Notes: generated by a model from the letters alone, not told the origin. DNA of 64,000 nt from Methyloversatilis thermotolerans (GCF_000372885.1 NZ_KB889967.1:3423430-3487429); one strand, 5' to 3'; shown: positions 23,411 to 32,451, counted from the stretch's first letter. Program-made: numbers and translations.

Positions 23411-23945
23411 CGACGCGCTCGATGCTGAACGGGATGGGATTGCGCATCGTATTGGCGACCGGGGAGAAGTAGTTGGCGGTCTTCACGATGTCATCCATCT
23501 CCTCGGCCGAGCCCTCGCCCTCCACGATCACCTTGACGCGGATGTTCTGGAAGCCCATCTGCTCCGGCTTGCGCTCGGCGCCGCCGGCACCCCACGCGGC
23601 GGTGTTGCCGATGTCCGCCTCAAGGAACACCTCCAGCCGGCTGAGCCGGATCTGGCGATAGGTCGCGACCGCGGTGATGCCCACGGCGAGGCAGCCACCG
23701 AGCGCCGACAGCACGATCTCGCCGGGCGCCGGCGCGGTGTTCTCGCCGAACAGATGCAGCGGTTCGTCGACCACCACCGGGTTGTGGATGCCGACGAAGC
23801 TCCACGAGCGGTACTGACCCTGCATCACGGTGTGCACCTTGTTGATGCCCTTGCGCTCGGGATTCTCACGCCCGGCGGCGGCGAACTTCAGCAGACCTTC
23901 GCGATCGATCGGGCGCAGATAGGTCTTGACGGTTTCGGTACTCAT
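23400..23945 (-). CDS. OsmC-like peroxiredoxin-family protein
   Basis: 181-residue cytoplasmic protein of the OsmC/Ohr fold (FGENTAPAPGEIVLSALGGCLAVGITAVA, then ANYFSPVANTMRNPIPF). The first reactive Cys is present in LGGC. The position normally held by the second Cys (CPVxNTL) is Ser in FSPVANT, so a classic two-cysteine peroxidase cycle is not expected. It begins 33 bp after the binding-protein stop and overlaps the reductase start by 11 bp. Within an electron-transfer operon it may scavenge peroxides formed by the flavoprotein, or bind a thiol or acyl intermediate. Both ideas are inference. Confidence 0.85.
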   Translation of the reverse strand: MSTETVKTYLRPIDREGLLKFAAAGRENPERKGINKVHTVMQGQYRSWSFVGIHNPVVVDEPLHLFGENTAPAPGEIVLSALGGCLAVGITAVATYRQIRLSRLEVFLEADIGNTAAWGAGGAERKPEQMGFQNIRVKVIVEGEGSAEEMDDIVKTANYFSPVANTMRNPIPFSIERVDAA

Positions 23946-23978
23946 TGCATGCTCCTGTGGGTGAGGGGGCGGACCGGC

Positions 23979-25313
23979 TCAGAGGCTGGCCTGCAGGGAT
24001 TTGAGATAGGCATCCGGCTTGGCCGGATCGAAGGTCTTGCCCAGAATCGTGTGGGTGCGATAAGTGTCGCCCGGCGGCGCCAGGCCCAGTTCGGCCATGC
24101 GCTTGCGCGCGTCGGTGGCGAGGAATACGCGCTCGGCGATGTCGCGGAAGTTCACGTCGCCCTTTACATAGCCCCAGCGCTTCATCTGGGTGAGCATCCA
24201 CACCGCCATCGAGTGCCAGGGGAAGGGGTCGAAGGCGATGCGGTTCGGTTCGTTGCGCACCTGTCCCAGCCCGTCGGCGAAGCGCCCGGTCAGCACCTGT
24301 TCCACCACGGTCAGGGGCTGGTTGAGGTAGTTGGCCGGGGCGATCAGGTCGGCCACCTGCTTGCGGTTCTCCGCCTTGTTGGCGTAGGCGGTGGCGCGTA
24401 TCAGCGCGCGCACCAGGGCGGCGAAGGTGTTCGGATTGGCGCGCACGAACTCGTCGCTCGCCGCGAAGGCGCAGCACGGGTGGTTGTCCCAGATTTCGCT
24501 GGTGAGCAAGTGGATGAAGCCGACGTTGTCATAGACCGCGCGCTGGTTGAAGGGCTCGGCAACGATGAAGCCGTCGATCGCACCCGAGCGCAGGTTGGAC
24601 ACCATGTCGGGCGGCGCCATCACGCGCAGTTGCACGTCGCGGTCCGGATCCAGGCCGTGCGCGGCCAGATAGTGGCGCAGCAGGAAGTTGTGCATCGAGT
24701 AGTCGAATGGAATGGCGAAGCGCATGCCCTTCCAGTTCTTCGGATCGCGGTTCTCGCGGTGCTTCGTGTGCAGCGTGATCGCGTTGCCATTGGTGTTTTC
24801 CATCACCGGCATCACCATCGGCACCGAGGTCGAGCCCAGGCCCATCGATATCGCCAGCGGCATCGGTGACAGCATGTGCGAAGCGTCGTACTCCCTGGAC
24901 AGCACCTTGTCGCGCACCACCGCCCAGCCCGCCGTTTTCTGAAGGTCGACCTTCAGCCCCTCCTTGTCGTAGAAGTGGGCGGCGCCGGCCAGGATGATGG
25001 GTGTGGCGCAGGTGATGGGCAGGAAGCCCACCTTGAGGTCCTTTTTTTCCAGCGGCAGCTTTTCGTCCGCCATCGCTTCCAGCGCGGAAAACGGGAACAG
25101 GGCCGACAGGGCGGCCATCGCGCCGGACGCCCCTACCGCGCGCAGGAAGCCGCGACGCTGTCGCGCGTCCGGCACGATCGCGCGCAGCGCGGCCGACTGC
25201 AGGATGCCGGCATCGAGCGAGGTGGCGCGGGCGTGTTCGGCTTCCGAGGCATGGCGGCCGCAGCGGCAGCCGGCATGGGCGTGGGGCGTATCGTCGGATC
25301 GATCAGATGGCAT
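23979..25313 (-). CDS. Tat-exported NrtA/CmpA-like substrate-binding protein
   Basis: 444-residue periplasmic binding protein of the nitrate/bicarbonate/sulfonate (NrtA/CmpA/SsuA) superfamily. A long N-terminal stretch with HAHAGCRCGRH precedes a twin-arginine signal RQRRGFLRAVGASGAMA. The mature part has KVGFLPITCATPIILA, MAPPDMVSNLRSGAIDGFIV and EIWDNHPCCAFAASDEFV, typical of this group. The start at 25313 is chosen because GGGAG lies 7-8 bp upstream. No permease or ATPase gene is nearby, so either the transporter is encoded elsewhere or the protein acts as a sensor or periplasmic binder. The ligand is unknown. It sits 60 bp after the rubredoxin gene in the sigma-54 operon. Confidence 0.87.
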   Translation of the reverse strand: MPSDRSDDTPHAHAGCRCGRHASEAEHARATSLDAGILQSAALRAIVPDARQRRGFLRAVGASGAMAALSALFPFSALEAMADEKLPLEKKDLKVGFLPITCATPIILAGAAHFYDKEGLKVDLQKTAGWAVVRDKVLSREYDASHMLSPMPLAISMGLGSTSVPMVMPVMENTNGNAITLHTKHRENRDPKNWKGMRFAIPFDYSMHNFLLRHYLAAHGLDPDRDVQLRVMAPPDMVSNLRSGAIDGFIVAEPFNQRAVYDNVGFIHLLTSEIWDNHPCCAFAASDEFVRANPNTFAALVRALIRATAYANKAENRKQVADLIAPANYLNQPLTVVEQVLTGRFADGLGQVRNEPNRIAFDPFPWHSMAVWMLTQMKRWGYVKGDVNFRDIAERVFLATDARKRMAELGLAPPGDTYRTHTILGKTFDPAKPDAYLKSLQASL

Positions 25314-25373
25314 GGCGGAACTCCCGGGTCGAAGAGGTGCGAGGTATCGTTGCGTGATGCGAGCGGGAGGCAC

Positions 25374-25553
25374 TCAGAAATCGAGTGGCTCGAAGTCGGT
25401 CTTGGTGACGCCGCACTCCGGGCAGTACCAGTCATCCGGGATGTCCTCGAACGCGGTGCCGGGTGCGATGCCGCCTTGCGGATCGCCTTGTTCCGGGTCG
25501 TAGATCCAGTTGCACACCTTGCATATCCAGGCACGCGTGACAGTCGTGTTCAT
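25374..25553 (-). CDS. Rubredoxin
   Basis: 59-residue one-iron electron carrier. Both Cys pairs are present: CKVC (residues 11-14) and CPEC (44-47), with the conserved [10 protein letters not shown] and [14 protein letters not shown] segments of rubredoxins. A single iron is held by the four Cys. The ATG at 25553 is 11 bp after the stop of the acyl-CoA dehydrogenase-like gene. It probably shuttles electrons between the rubredoxin reductase-like flavoprotein (22238-23410) and the operon's first enzyme. Confidence 0.95.
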   Translation of the reverse strand: MNTTVTRAWICKVCNWIYDPEQGDPQGGIAPGTAFEDIPDDWYCPECGVTKTDFEPLDF

Positions 25554-25564
25554 GGTGGCTCCGG

Positions 25565-26710
25565 TCAGGCGGGAACGGCGGCGCGTGCCGCTTCGATGCG
25601 CGCGATCTCCCGGCGCAGGTGCTTGGTGGCCGGTGTGACGATGGCGATGAAATAGGCTTCGCGCAGGCGTCGCTGTGCCGGGCTGCGCAGCAGGTAGCCC
25701 TTGGCGCCCATGTGCAGCATTGCCGCCTGCGCGGCGCGCAACGCCAGTTCGCCGCCCGCCAGCCTCAGCTTCAGGATGTCCAGAACGTCGGCGCTGCCGG
25801 CATCGACCTGCAGCGCCAGCGCCCGCGCCTGCTCGCGCGCCGCGTCCAGCGCGATGCGCAGCGGGCCGACCTGATCGTCCAGATACTGGTTCACATGGGC
25901 ATGCGTGCGGTTGGACTGTTCCATCAGGCGGATGCAGGCTTCGACCAGGCCCAGTCCCATGCCCATCTGGCCGTGGATCATGCCGGGCTTGATGCGTTTC
26001 ACATACTCGGCCGATTGTTCGGGGTGGGCGAGCACATGGGCATCCGGCACGAAGGTGTCGCGGAAATGGCAGGCCAGCGTGCGCGTGCCCTCCAGTCCCA
26101 CGAAATGTGCGCAGTCCACCAGGCGGAAACCCTCCTGCGCGCAATCGATGAGCATGAACATGAGTCCGTCCTGCGTGCCGTCGCGCAGTACCGGACAACC
26201 GGTCACGAACACGTGGTCGGGACCGAGGTTGGATACCCAGGGCAGCACACCATTGACGCGGTAGCCACCGTCGACCCGCACGGCCGAGAGCCGGTAGTCC
26301 TCGATGCCATCTCCCGACTTCAGCGTGTTGGACAGACCGGTGCCGGCGAGCCGTTCGCCGCTGAGGACGCGCGGCAGCAGGCTGCGCTTGAGCCCTTCGT
26401 TGTCGGACTGCTGGATGTAGCGTGCGCAGGCGGTCTGGCACCACACGGTGAAGGCGGTGGATACGCATTCGCGAGCCACCTCGTCCATCACGTCTATCAC
26501 ATGGGCGAGGCCCGCATCCGGGCCGGCGTGTGCCGCGCCCCGGTAGCCGCCCGCCGCACCGAGTGCACGCAGGAACTGCTCGGGGTATTCCGCCTTCTGG
26601 TCGATGTCCAGCACCTTGGGGGCGAGCGACGAAGCGATCAGTGCGCGTATGGCCGACAGGTCATCGGCAGCGGCGGGGAAGGCGCGTTCGGCAAGTGCGC
26701 TGGCGGACAT
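25565..26710 (-). CDS. Acyl-CoA dehydrogenase-fold flavoprotein
   Basis: 381-residue member of the acyl-CoA dehydrogenase superfamily (N-terminal helical, middle beta and C-terminal four-helix domains). Recognisable are [36 protein letters not shown] (middle domain) and [21 protein letters not shown]. The superfamily also contains flavin-dependent monooxygenases (DszC, SfnB and nitroalkane oxidase types). With rubredoxin and its reductase as operon partners and no other beta-oxidation gene, a redox enzyme acting on a non-CoA substrate is at least as likely as a true dehydrogenase. The start ATG has AGGAG 8 bp upstream. It is the first gene after the sigma-54 promoter. Confidence 0.85.
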   Translation of the reverse strand: MSASALAERAFPAAADDLSAIRALIASSLAPKVLDIDQKAEYPEQFLRALGAAGGYRGAAHAGPDAGLAHVIDVMDEVARECVSTAFTVWCQTACARYIQQSDNEGLKRSLLPRVLSGERLAGTGLSNTLKSGDGIEDYRLSAVRVDGGYRVNGVLPWVSNLGPDHVFVTGCPVLRDGTQDGLMFMLIDCAQEGFRLVDCAHFVGLEGTRTLACHFRDTFVPDAHVLAHPEQSAEYVKRIKPGMIHGQMGMGLGLVEACIRLMEQSNRTHAHVNQYLDDQVGPLRIALDAAREQARALALQVDAGSADVLDILKLRLAGGELALRAAQAAMLHMGAKGYLLRSPAQRRLREAYFIAIVTPATKHLRREIARIEAARAAVPA

Positions 26711-26750
26711 TCAACTCTCCTGCGTGACGATCTGTGTTGCAGACGCTTTC

Positions 26751-26765
26751 GCAAGTGCCGTGCCA
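26751..26765 (-). promoter_or_regulatory. Sigma-54 (-24/-12) promoter of the rubredoxin operon
   Basis: The minus strand reads TGGCACGGCACTTGC, matching the sigma-54 consensus TGGCAC-N5-TTGC at every conserved base, with correct GG-GC spacing. The predicted start near 26740 gives a leader of about 30 nt to the ATG at 26710. A sigma-54 activator gene ends 71 bp upstream. Confidence 0.9.
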
Positions 26766-26836
26766 GACTGGAAAGTTGTTGCGGATCAAGCGGTTGTCGA
26801 TTCCGCCTGCCCGGGCGCGCGGGTGCCAATGTTCAC

Positions 26837-28456
26837 TTATTGTTTACACAATGTCGACTTTATCGATGCCACGTCTATCCCCAGCACCTGTATCCGGTAA
26901 TTCAACTGACGCAGCGTCAGATCGAGGCTGCGCGCCGCGCGCGACTTGTTGCCTCGGTGCTGCTGCAGCGCCTGCGCGATGCGCGCCGCTTCGTCGGATG
27001 CCACCGGCTGATAGTCGCGGATGACCGAGTGCGCGAGGCCACCGGGACTGCGCGCAACCGATGCCGCCTGCGCCGGTGCTTCGTTGGCGAGCACGGCCGC
27101 GATGTCGGACGCGCCGACCAGGTCGCTGCGCGTGAGCAGCACGACACGTTCGACCACGTTGTAGAGCTGACGGATGTTTCCGGGCCAGTCGTGGGTTTCC
27201 AGCAGGGCGAGCGCATCGGCCGGCACGGTGATGTTGCGCTGGTGGCGCTGGTTCAGTTGCGACACGAACACCCGCACGAGCTGGCGGATGTCGCCCGGCC
27301 GCTCGCGCAGTGCCGGCAACCGTATCGGGATCACGTTGAGCCGGTAGAACAGGTCGAGCCGGAAGCGGCCGCCCTGCACCAGGGCCATGAGGTCCTGGTG
27401 GGTGGCGGCGACGATGCGCACATCCACCGGTATCTCGACACGTCCACCCAGCCGCTCGATCACGCGCTCCTGCAGCGCGCGCAGCAGCTTCACCTGCACC
27501 GGCAGCGGCAGATCCCCGATCTCGTCCAGGAACAGCGTGCCGCCGCTGGCCTGCTCCAGCCGGCCGATGCGCCGCTCGCTGGCGCCGGTGAAGGCGCCCT
27601 TCTCATGGCCGAACAGCTCCGCCTCGAACAGCGTTTCGGGAATGGCCGCGCAATTCACCTTCACGAAGGGCTGATCGCGGCGCAGGCTCTGCAGGTGCAG
27701 CGCGCGCGCGAACAGCTCCTTGCCGGTGCCGGATTCTCCCAGCAGCAGCACGGTGGCGTCGGTGGGCGACACCTGTTCGAGCTGGCCGAGCGCGGCGCGC
27801 AGCGCGGGCGAATCGCCGACGATGCCCCAGTTCGCGCCCGGCGACGCGCGATGTTCGAGCGCGGCCTTCAGGGTGCGGTTCTCCTGCTGCAGATCGGCCG
27901 TGCGCTTCTCCACCAGTTCGTGGATGCGGTAGATCTGGCCCATCAGTTCCGCCACCGTGCGCAGCACCTCGATGTCGGCGCCCAGAGCGCGCTTGCGCGA
28001 ACGCAGCCGGTGCACGCCCAGCACGCCTATGGTCCTGCGGTTGGCGCGCACCGGCAGCGCGATGAAGGACACGGTTTCATCCGGCAGCGTGCTGCGCGCG
28101 ACCGCGCGAGCGAGATAGACCGGCTCGTCGTCGATGTCCTGCACGATCTGCAGCTCGCCGGTCTGCATCACGCGGCCGCTCACACCCTCGCCCGGCGCAT
28201 AGCGGCCGCGCGCGACTTCCGCCCGCGTCAGTCCGTAGGCCACGCGTATCGCAAGTTCTCCGGTGGCCGCGTCGGGCATCATGAAGCGGCCGCGGTTCAG
28301 TCCCAGCAGTTCCGACATGAGGTGAAGGATTTCACGCACCGCGCGATCCGGCGCCAGCCCTTTGCCGACCAGCCGTATGCTTTCCCGCAGCAGCAGTTGT
28401 TCCTGTTCCACGAGGTGTTCGTGGTCGGTGGAGGATGCGTTGCGGGTGCGGGTCAT
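26837..28456 (-). CDS. Sigma-54-dependent transcriptional activator, GAF-AAA+-Fis
   Basis: 539-residue enhancer-binding protein of the NifA-like layout. An N-terminal GAF domain (about 15-190, with GEGVSGRVMQTGELQIVQDI) is followed by a coiled linker and an AAA+ domain with Walker A GESGTGKE, the sigma-54 contact loop GAFTGA and [12 protein letters not shown]. The C-terminal Fis-type helix-turn-helix is NKSRAARSLDLTLRQLNYRI. It lacks the Cys pattern of oxygen-sensitive NifA seen in the gene at 60670. The ATG at 28456 is preferred since earlier in-frame codons give a low-complexity, non-conserved leader. It is on the same strand and directly upstream of the operon, which it very probably activates. 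The GAF domain would sense the inducer. Confidence 0.9.
   Translation of the reverse strand: MTRTRNASSTDHEHLVEQEQLLLRESIRLVGKGLAPDRAVREILHLMSELLGLNRGRFMMPDAATGELAIRVAYGLTRAEVARGRYAPGEGVSGRVMQTGELQIVQDIDDEPVYLARAVARSTLPDETVSFIALPVRANRRTIGVLGVHRLRSRKRALGADIEVLRTVAELMGQIYRIHELVEKRTADLQQENRTLKAALEHRASPGANWGIVGDSPALRAALGQLEQVSPTDATVLLLGESGTGKELFARALHLQSLRRDQPFVKVNCAAIPETLFEAELFGHEKGAFTGASERRIGRLEQASGGTLFLDEIGDLPLPVQVKLLRALQERVIERLGGRVEIPVDVRIVAATHQDLMALVQGGRFRLDLFYRLNVIPIRLPALRERPGDIRQLVRVFVSQLNQRHQRNITVPADALALLETHDWPGNIRQLYNVVERVVLLTRSDLVGASDIAAVLANEAPAQAASVARSPGGLAHSVIRDYQPVASDEAARIAQALQQHRGNKSRAARSLDLTLRQLNYRIQVLGIDVASIKSTLCKQ
26839..26852. promoter_or_regulatory. Palindrome, possible activator-binding site
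   Basis: ATTGT-N4-ACAAT lies about 75-85 bp upstream of the -24 element and inside the last codons of the activator gene. Position and symmetry suit an upstream activator site. The motif does not match a binding site I know. Confidence 0.4.
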
Positions 28457-28606
28457 GGGCGCGGATGTGCGTGGGAATCCGCGCCAAGCATAACGCTGTC
28501 CGCCGCAGGTCCGGAGCGGGCAGGGAAAGTGCGTACGTGGCATCGCGTTCCACGCCGGGCCGGCGCACACTGCCCGGTGCATTTTTCGTACGCGTAAAAA
28601 ATTCGG

Positions 28607-28633
28607 TCAAGTCGAGCGAACGGGCGCCGTAGA
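28607..28633 (+). promoter_or_regulatory. Sigma-28 (FliA)-type promoter for the chemoreceptor gene
   Basis: TCAAGTCG (28607-28614), an 11-bp spacer, then GCCGTAGA (28626-28633), close to the flagellar consensus and about 70 bp before the ATG at 28702. The chemoreceptor gene at 4646 has TCAAGTCT..GCCGTAAA in the same place. Confidence 0.55.
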
Positions 28634-28701
28634 AGCTCGTGGATTCAATGCCTTGTACACCATGAGGCGAAACAGCCCACGAACCCCGAGGTGTTCCAAC
28701 C

Positions 28702-30336
28702 ATGCAGATACGTAATCTTTCCATCCGCGCCCAGCTCGGCTTCCTCGCGCTCGTCACCTGCGGCCTGCTGGGCGTGGCGCTGGCCGGTGCGCTGTGGCAG
28801 ATGAAGGTCAGCGGCACGCGTCTGTCCGCTTTCATCGACAACGAACTGGCGGTCGAGCGCCATGTTGTGCAGGCCTATGCCCAGGGCCTGCAGATGGGGC
28901 AGGCGCTGCGCAACATCCTGCTCGATCCGGCCAACAAGAAGGCTTACGACAATCTCGACCGCGCACGCAAGGCCTTCGATGAGGCGCTGCCCCTCATCCG
29001 TCAGCACGCCACCCTGCTTGATGGCGGAGCGGATGCCGCTGCCCGCATGGAGGCACTGGCCAAGGCCTGGGTGCCGCTGCAGGCGCAGGTGGTCGCGCAG
29101 GTTCAGCCGGGCGATGTGGCCACTGCACGCGACACCCTGGTGCGCGCGGAAACGCCCGCCTGGCGGGAAATGCGCGCCGAACTGATGAAACAGAGCGAAC
29201 ACCTGCAGAAACTGGCGCTGGCGATGCGCTCGGATTCGGCGGCGGCACTGGAACGGGGCATGTTCGTCGTGGCCGGGCTCGGTCTGGTCGCGCTGTGCGC
29301 CTGTGTCGGCGCATCCCTCATGGTCGTCCGCTCGGTGCTCGGCCGTCTTGGCGGCGAACCCGCCTACGCCGCCGAAGTGGCGCGACGCATTGCCGTCGGC
29401 GATCTGCAGCAGCCGGTTGTCTGCGGGCGCGGTGCGAGCCAGAGCATGCTGGCCGCGATGAAGGACATGCAGGACTCCCTGCAGGCCATGATACGGGGCA
29501 TACGCGCCGAAGCAGCGCGCGTGGTCAGCGCGTCGGAAGGTCTGCACGCGGATCAGGGGCAGGTGGCCAGCGCATCCGATATGCAGAGTGAAGCCACGCA
29601 GTCCATCGCTGCGTCGGTGGAACAGATGACGGCCAGCATTGCCGTCGTGGCCGACCACGCGACCGAAGCCAACCAGCTCGGCATCAACACCGAGGCGGAA
29701 GTGCGTGCCAGTGTTGTCGTGATCAACGAAGCGGTGGATGCGATCAGCCGCGTCGCCGAACGGATGACGGCGTCTGCCGCGGTGGTGGCCGAACTGGCCG
29801 AAAGCGCAGCGAGCATTTCGCAGATCACCGGGGTGATCGAGGAAATCGCCGATCAGACCAATCTGCTCGCGCTGAATGCCGCGATCGAGGCGGCGCGTGC
29901 CGGTGAAACCGGACGGGGTTTCGCCGTTGTGGCCGACGAGGTGCGCAAGCTGGCCGAGCGCACCGGCAAGTCGACGCGACAGATCACGGAAATGATAGGC
30001 CGGGTGCAGGCCAATACGCGCGAAGCCATCGCCAGCATGGAAGAAGGACGAGAACTGGCCGGACGCGGCGCCGACAGCGCCGGCCGGGCGCGCGAGGCGC
30101 TGGCGTCGCTGGAACATGGTGCCACGCGGGTGAGCGCTGCGGTGGGTGCCATCAACGACGCGCTGTCCGAACAGCGCCATGCCAGCACCCAGATCGCGCA
30201 GGGCGTGGAACGCATTGCCGGCATGAGCGACGAGGCGCGCGCATCGACCAGCCGCTCGGCCGCGCGTGCCGAGGAACTCAAGCAGCTTGCCGACGGACTG
30301 GAACACACGGTGAGCCGCTTCCGCATCGCCGGCTGA
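28702..30336 (+). CDS. Methyl-accepting chemotaxis protein with four-helix periplasmic sensor
   Basis: 544-residue chemoreceptor. It has a membrane segment (about 10-32), a short all-helical periplasmic domain (about 33-190) containing [20 protein letters not shown] as in TarH-like four-helix sensors, and a second membrane segment (about 192-214). A HAMP region follows, then a signalling domain with the tip [20 protein letters not shown] (about 385-405). It ends in SRFRIAG without a CheR-tethering pentapeptide. A sigma-28-like promoter stands about 70 bp upstream, tying it to the flagellar regulon. The ligand is unknown; the NILLDP motif is frequent in four-helix sensors. Confidence 0.95.
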   Translation: MQIRNLSIRAQLGFLALVTCGLLGVALAGALWQMKVSGTRLSAFIDNELAVERHVVQAYAQGLQMGQALRNILLDPANKKAYDNLDRARKAFDEALPLIRQHATLLDGGADAAARMEALAKAWVPLQAQVVAQVQPGDVATARDTLVRAETPAWREMRAELMKQSEHLQKLALAMRSDSAAALERGMFVVAGLGLVALCACVGASLMVVRSVLGRLGGEPAYAAEVARRIAVGDLQQPVVCGRGASQSMLAAMKDMQDSLQAMIRGIRAEAARVVSASEGLHADQGQVASASDMQSEATQSIAASVEQMTASIAVVADHATEANQLGINTEAEVRASVVVINEAVDAISRVAERMTASAAVVAELAESAASISQITGVIEEIADQTNLLALNAAIEAARAGETGRGFAVVADEVRKLAERTGKSTRQITEMIGRVQANTREAIASMEEGRELAGRGADSAGRAREALASLEHGATRVSAAVGAINDALSEQRHASTQIAQGVERIAGMSDEARASTSRSAARAEELKQLADGLEHTVSRFRIAG

Positions 30337-30339
30337 GCC

Positions 30340-30360
30340 GCGCGCCGGGGCACGGCGCGC
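30340..30360. terminator. Hairpin between convergent genes
   Basis: GCGCGCCG-GGGCA-CGGCGCGC forms a perfect 8-bp stem in the 26-bp gap between the chemoreceptor and glycosyltransferase stops. No T tract follows on either strand, so it would be a weak or Rho-assisted bidirectional terminator. Confidence 0.45.
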
Positions 30361-30362
30361 GC

Positions 30363-31580
30363 TCAGTCGTCCGCCGCGAGCGCGAGTGCGAGGATGCGCT
30401 GCGCGACGTGCGGCCAGGCCAGCTCGCGCGCAGCAGCAACGGTGTTCGCTTCGTAGCTCGCCTGCTCGCCGGCACTCATTCCGATGAAGCGGCACAAGGT
30501 TTGCCGCACCCCTTCGACGTCGGTCCGGGCGGGCATCAGGCCAACGCCGTAGTCGGCCACCAGTGCCCCGCTTTCCGCCGCATCCGCGCACAGGGCGAGC
30601 CGTCGGTGCGCGATCGCCTGGCACAGTACGCCCGATGCACCCATGAAATCGCGGTAACAGGCCCAGACTGCGTCGGCTGCCGCGAAATGGCGCGTCACCG
30701 CGTCGTCGTCCAGGAAGTGCTCGTGCCGCATCACGGTCAACTGCGGCTTCGCCAGCAGGGCGGGCGAATCGAAAGGATGTTCCTCGTCGTGCGAGGTGCG
30801 GATGCCGGCGAACACGAGGGTAAGCGGGCGATCGAGAGTCATCCGGTCGATCGCGGCACCCAGCGTGTCGACATGCTTTCGGCGTATCGCCTGCATGCCG
30901 AATACCAGCAGCACACGCGCGTCCTCCGCCATGCCCAGCGCGCGCCGCGCGGCTGTCCGGTCCAGGTGCGCGGGGGCGACCGGCCACAGACCCCAAGGCA
31001 CATAGTGGCCCTTGTCCGGCCACGCCATGTTCAGGCGCACCCACTCGAGCAGCTTTCGCGAGTGCACGATCAGGGTGGTCTTGTGCAGGCGCAGACGGTC
31101 CAGCCGCAGCAGACGCTGCAGCCGGTGCCGCGTCCAACTGAAGCTGTAGTGTTCGGTGAATGCCGTCCGGTGTCGATACAGACCCAGGCAGCGTGCCACG
31201 GCGAGCGGCCAGGTGCTCTGCTGGTTGTCCGGCTTGAAGTCCGTCCAGTACACCAGATCGTAGTCGGCAGGGCGCGTATTGAGCGCGATCCAGAACAGCG
31301 CGAGCAGTATCGGCGCGCGCTGCAGCGCATGCCAGGCTGCGCGCGCGACGCCGCCGCCGGGTGGAGCCAGCGTGGCCAGGCTGATGAGCCGGTAGGGGGC
31401 ATCGGCGGGTGTCGCCAGCGCGGGCTGCGCGGGTGCGAGCACGGTCACCTGCGCGCCATTCAGCGCGAATCCGCGCGCGAGGTCGTGCGGAAAGGTGGAG
31501 TAGTGCCCCAGCCTGTGCATGAAAGGACCGACGACAAGAATGCGTTTCTGCAACGGTGCGGAGCGGTCTTCGGACGCCAT
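30363..31580 (-). CDS. Glycosyltransferase (GT-B, group 1-like)
   Basis: 405-residue cytoplasmic or membrane-associated sugar transferase. The N-terminus ILVVGPFMHRLGHYSTFPHDLARGF and the later ARVLLVFGMQAIRRKHVDTL...LTLVFAGIRT are the two Rossmann-like halves of a GT-B enzyme. FMGASGVLCQAIAHRRL corresponds to the donor-binding E/GASG region of group 1 transferases, though the usual EPFG motif is replaced. The ATG at 31580 is used; the frame is open to 31688 but that part overlaps the upstream methyltransferase. An 8-bp gap to that gene implies co-transcription. Donor and acceptor are unknown; no polysaccharide cluster surrounds it. Confidence 0.75.
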   Translation of the reverse strand: MASEDRSAPLQKRILVVGPFMHRLGHYSTFPHDLARGFALNGAQVTVLAPAQPALATPADAPYRLISLATLAPPGGGVARAAWHALQRAPILLALFWIALNTRPADYDLVYWTDFKPDNQQSTWPLAVARCLGLYRHRTAFTEHYSFSWTRHRLQRLLRLDRLRLHKTTLIVHSRKLLEWVRLNMAWPDKGHYVPWGLWPVAPAHLDRTAARRALGMAEDARVLLVFGMQAIRRKHVDTLGAAIDRMTLDRPLTLVFAGIRTSHDEEHPFDSPALLAKPQLTVMRHEHFLDDDAVTRHFAAADAVWACYRDFMGASGVLCQAIAHRRLALCADAAESGALVADYGVGLMPARTDVEGVRQTLCRFIGMSAGEQASYEANTVAAARELAWPHVAQRILALALAADD

Positions 31581-31588
31581 GGCAGGGC

Positions 31589-32221
31589 TCACGGTTTGTG
31601 CGCTTCGAGATTCAGGCTGACCGGAAAGGAGCGGTCGCCCAGATGGATGGGCCGTGAAGCCCAGTCTTCGAAATCGTGGTGCGCGCACGCGTGGGGATGC
31701 CAGTCGGCGATCCCGACAAAGCCCGCCCGCAGCAACTGATCGGCGAGGAAATCGCGATTGAATGCCACGTAGTGAATGTTGTGGGCGTAGTCCTGTCCAC
31801 CCACCAGCGGCGCGGCGATGGCCCGGATGTCGCGGCCGGCGGCCTCATACAGGCGCACGATGCGGTCGAAATCCGGCACCGACAGGCGCAGCAGACCGCC
31901 CGGCCTCAATATGTGCGCCATTTCCTTTAGCGTGGCGACGATGCGCGGGCGCATCACATGTTCCAGCACATGGCACATGTACACCATGTCCAGCGCAGCA
32001 TCGGGAATCATCGTCAGCCGCGTGATGTCGCGGCGGACGAAATGGACATGCGGCAGCGGACGCGCGTCGAGCTTGATGAAACCCGGCGCATCGACGTCGC
32101 TACAGCCGATGTGCAGCAACCGCCGCCCGTCCGCCGTCGCCGGCAAGCCCGCGAGCCGGCGACGCCAGCGCCACGCGCGGACGGCGGAGCGGACACGGCG
32201 GGCGGCGGCGGGAAGATTCAT
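31589..32221 (-). CDS. SAM-dependent methyltransferase
   Basis: 210-residue class I methyltransferase of the Methyltransf_11 type. The SAM-binding strand reads LLHIGCSDVDAPGFIKLDAR, followed by the acidic post-II strand, DMVYMCHVLEHV (family motif with HVLEH) and LKEMAHILRPGGLLRLSVPD. This HVLEH..L(R/K)PGG pattern is common in methyltransferases of glycan and lipopolysaccharide biosynthesis. With the neighbouring glycosyltransferase it probably decorates a surface carbohydrate. The ATG at 32221 is used as the first start whose product begins close to the domain; a longer frame runs to 32428. The 230 bp between it and the tRNA terminator hold nothing I recognise. Confidence 0.8.
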   Translation of the reverse strand: MNLPAAARRVRSAVRAWRWRRRLAGLPATADGRRLLHIGCSDVDAPGFIKLDARPLPHVHFVRRDITRLTMIPDAALDMVYMCHVLEHVMRPRIVATLKEMAHILRPGGLLRLSVPDFDRIVRLYEAAGRDIRAIAAPLVGGQDYAHNIHYVAFNRDFLADQLLRAGFVGIADWHPHACAHHDFEDWASRPIHLGDRSFPVSLNLEAHKP

Positions 32222-32451
32222 CGCGCGGCAGGCGTCAACTGGGGTGGCAAGGGTCGGGGCACGAACCGCAGCAATGTGCGGCAGCAGGCATGCGGTCGGA
32301 CTGCGCACAGCCGTCGCAGATAGTACATTGACGTGAGCGCACTGCGTCACCGCCGCGCCGGGACAGGCGCAGGGCTGCGAAGATGGGCGGAGCCGAACTC
32401 CGGTCGACCCGGAAGCCGGCGACACCACGGCTTCATCGGGCCTGCAAAAGC

